Assembly: GCA_018820005.1 (NCBI GenBank)
Contig: JAHJOS010000029.1
Location: forward strand, 1 to 14,675
Length of the DNA: 14,675 nt
Origin: Alphaproteobacteria bacterium
Lineage (GTDB): Bacteria > Pseudomonadota > Alphaproteobacteria > Rhizobiales > Devosiaceae
Reading direction: 5' to 3'
Shown here: one piece after another, positions 13,810 through 14,675 of the stretch
Numbering within the stretch: position 1 is the stretch's first letter
Layout: every line of letters starts with the position of its first letter
Translations under genes and position numbers: made by a program
Notes under the pieces: model-generated
Databases searched by the model: none
What the model was told of the DNA's origin: nothing
What the model saw: only the letters and a program-made list of their open reading frames with translations

Positions 13810-14505
13810 CTAATGAGCGGCAGCCGCAGCGGCCGCATGGTGGGTGTAGAGCAGCGGAATATCGGGCAGCGCCACGAATGAGCCAAGTCCTTCCAGGGCC
13901 ATGCGCAAGGCCACGAACAGGATGATCAGCAGGCCCACCCACGCGATCCAGCGGAAGCGATGCAGCAGGCCGGCAATAAACGACGCCGCTACGCCCATCA
14001 TCACCACCGAGAGGCCCAGACCGATTACCAGCGCCTCAAAGTGATGCTGTGCCGCACCGGCCACCGCCAGAACATTGTCCAGCGACATGGAAACATCGGC
14101 GATGATAATCTGTACGATTGCCTGGCGCAGCGTTTTGCGTGGCGGCCCGCTCACTTTGCCATCGGCGTTGGTGTCGGCGTCCAGCAGCGCTTCCTGGGCG
14201 TTGTGTTGGTCATCGGTCGAGGTCCGCAGCTCGCGGTACATTTTCCAGCAGACGTACAGCAGCAGTATGCCGCCAGCGATCAGCAACCCACCACCCAGTG
14301 CGAGCAGTTGCGTGGTGATCAGCGCAAAGAAGATGCGCAGGACGGTTGCCGCAAGAATGCCGATCAGAATGGCCTTGCGCCGAACGTCCGAGGCCAGGCC
14401 CGCGGCCGCCAGCCCGATCACCACCGCATTGTCCCCCGCCAGCACGAGGTCGATCAAGATGACCTGAACGAGCGAAGTCAGAAAACTCGGATCGATGCCA
14501 AACAT
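13810..14505 (-). CDS. TerC-family membrane protein, YjbE type (probable divalent metal, e.g. manganese, exporter)
   Basis: 231 residues with about six membrane segments in two repeats. Each repeat carries the TerC acidic signature: LAGDNAVV (22-29) and MSLDNVLA (140-147). TerC relatives are linked to Mn2+ export, metal loading of secreted enzymes and tellurite resistance; which role applies here cannot be told. The soluble linker between the repeats (about 91-127) is acidic and contains DADTNADGKVS (109-119), an EF-hand/dockerin-like DxNxDG loop. The C-terminus is an Ala-rich tail with His residues (THH, then Ala-rich, final His). The ATG at 14505 has GAGG six bases upstream. The leader upstream contains short hairpins, but I do not see the conserved Mn riboswitch core. 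It appears to be a single-gene unit. Confidence 0.88.
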   Translation of the reverse strand: MFGIDPSFLTSLVQVILIDLVLAGDNAVVIGLAAAGLASDVRRKAILIGILAATVLRIFFALITTQLLALGGGLLIAGGILLLYVCWKMYRELRTSTDDQHNAQEALLDADTNADGKVSGPPRKTLRQAIVQIIIADVSMSLDNVLAVAGAAQHHFEALVIGLGLSVVMMGVAASFIAGLLHRFRWIAWVGLLIILFVALRMALEGLGSFVALPDIPLLYTHHAAAAAAAH

Positions 14506-14675
14506 GGCGCGCCTCGTGCAACAGCAAAAACTACTGCTCGGCTATAGCCCCCCACTGCGACAGTGAAAAGCGCAGCGGGAAGAAAATCGACAAAAGTATA
14601 AGGTTTTCTAGGCGTTTCGGCCCGATCTGACAGCTTGGTGACAGACAAGCGATGCCACAACCCGACGGGACCCAA
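14506..14675 (-). promoter_or_regulatory. Upstream leader/promoter region of the TerC gene
   Basis: On the minus strand this region has a TATACT box (-10-like) in an AT-rich stretch (about 14590-14605), without a matching -35. It is followed toward the gene by a small hairpin CACTG-TCG-CAGTG (14553-14565), the palindrome GGCTATAGCC (14540-14549) and the ribosome site GAGG (14512-14515). If transcription starts after TATACT the leader is about 80-90 bases long. I see no convincing gene in the region. Confidence 0.4.

Noticed and set aside
14506..14675. A yybP-ykoY manganese riboswitch upstream of the TerC gene
   Set aside because: A G-run and hairpins are present, but I could not find the conserved loop sequences or the overall multi-stem layout. 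A covariance search would settle it.
1..14675. A defence island, phage region, CRISPR array or toxin-antitoxin pair
   Set aside because: No diagnostic domains or repeat arrays are present. All genes fit housekeeping, transport or cell-envelope functions.

Overview
The window looks like ordinary chromosome from a high-GC alphaproteobacterium, most likely of the order Hyphomicrobiales (Rhizobiales). A Devosia-like lineage is my guess, not something I can prove. The main reasons are the C-terminal domain of the first gene, which belongs to a very large coiled-coil protein typical of this order, a YjbE-type TerC protein, and the overall codon use. I see no rRNA, tRNA, CRISPR array, insertion sequence, phage gene or recognisable defence system. 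Coding density is high and no gene-free stretch exceeds about 240 bases.

Layout. (1) Bases 3-1850, plus strand: the 3' part of a long coiled-coil gene that starts before the window. It carries a run of fourteen 11-residue repeats, a Pro/Arg/Glu-rich linker and a conserved C-terminal domain, and ends at a strong hairpin terminator. (2) Bases 8161 down to 1905, minus strand: six genes in one direction. In transcription order they are a secreted NagZ-type GH3 glycosidase, an LpxH-like metallophosphoesterase, a GT4 glycosyltransferase, two tandem MFS permeases that are clear paralogues, and a small C40 (NlpC/P60-like) hydrolase. (3) Bases 10340 down to 8394, minus strand: acetyl-CoA synthetase (acs). 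A 205-residue GNAT acetyltransferase (10577-11194) diverges from it. (4) Bases 13701 down to 11204, minus strand: a FemAB/GNAT-fold transferase whose stop overlaps the start of a polysaccharide flippase. The flippase converges on the GNAT gene with only 9 bases between them. (5) Bases 14505 down to 13810, minus strand: a TerC/YjbE membrane protein with an EF-hand-like loop in its central linker.

How the genes may work together. Most of the window concerns the cell envelope. The FemAB-like and flippase genes are almost certainly translated together and probably act on one surface glycan. The phosphoesterase and GT4 genes form a pair that suits glycolipid or lipid-linked sugar metabolism. The GH3 glycosidase, two permeases and C40 hydrolase could form a cell-wall turnover route, but this is inference from gene content. 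The acs/GNAT divergent pair recalls the Bacillus acsA/acuA arrangement, in which a GNAT enzyme acetylates the synthetase, and acs here keeps the target lysine (Lys609).

I did not find a clearly unprecedented system. The best leads are the acs-GNAT pair, the EF-hand-like loop in TerC, the hendecad array in the coiled-coil protein and the GH3-to-C40 gene run.
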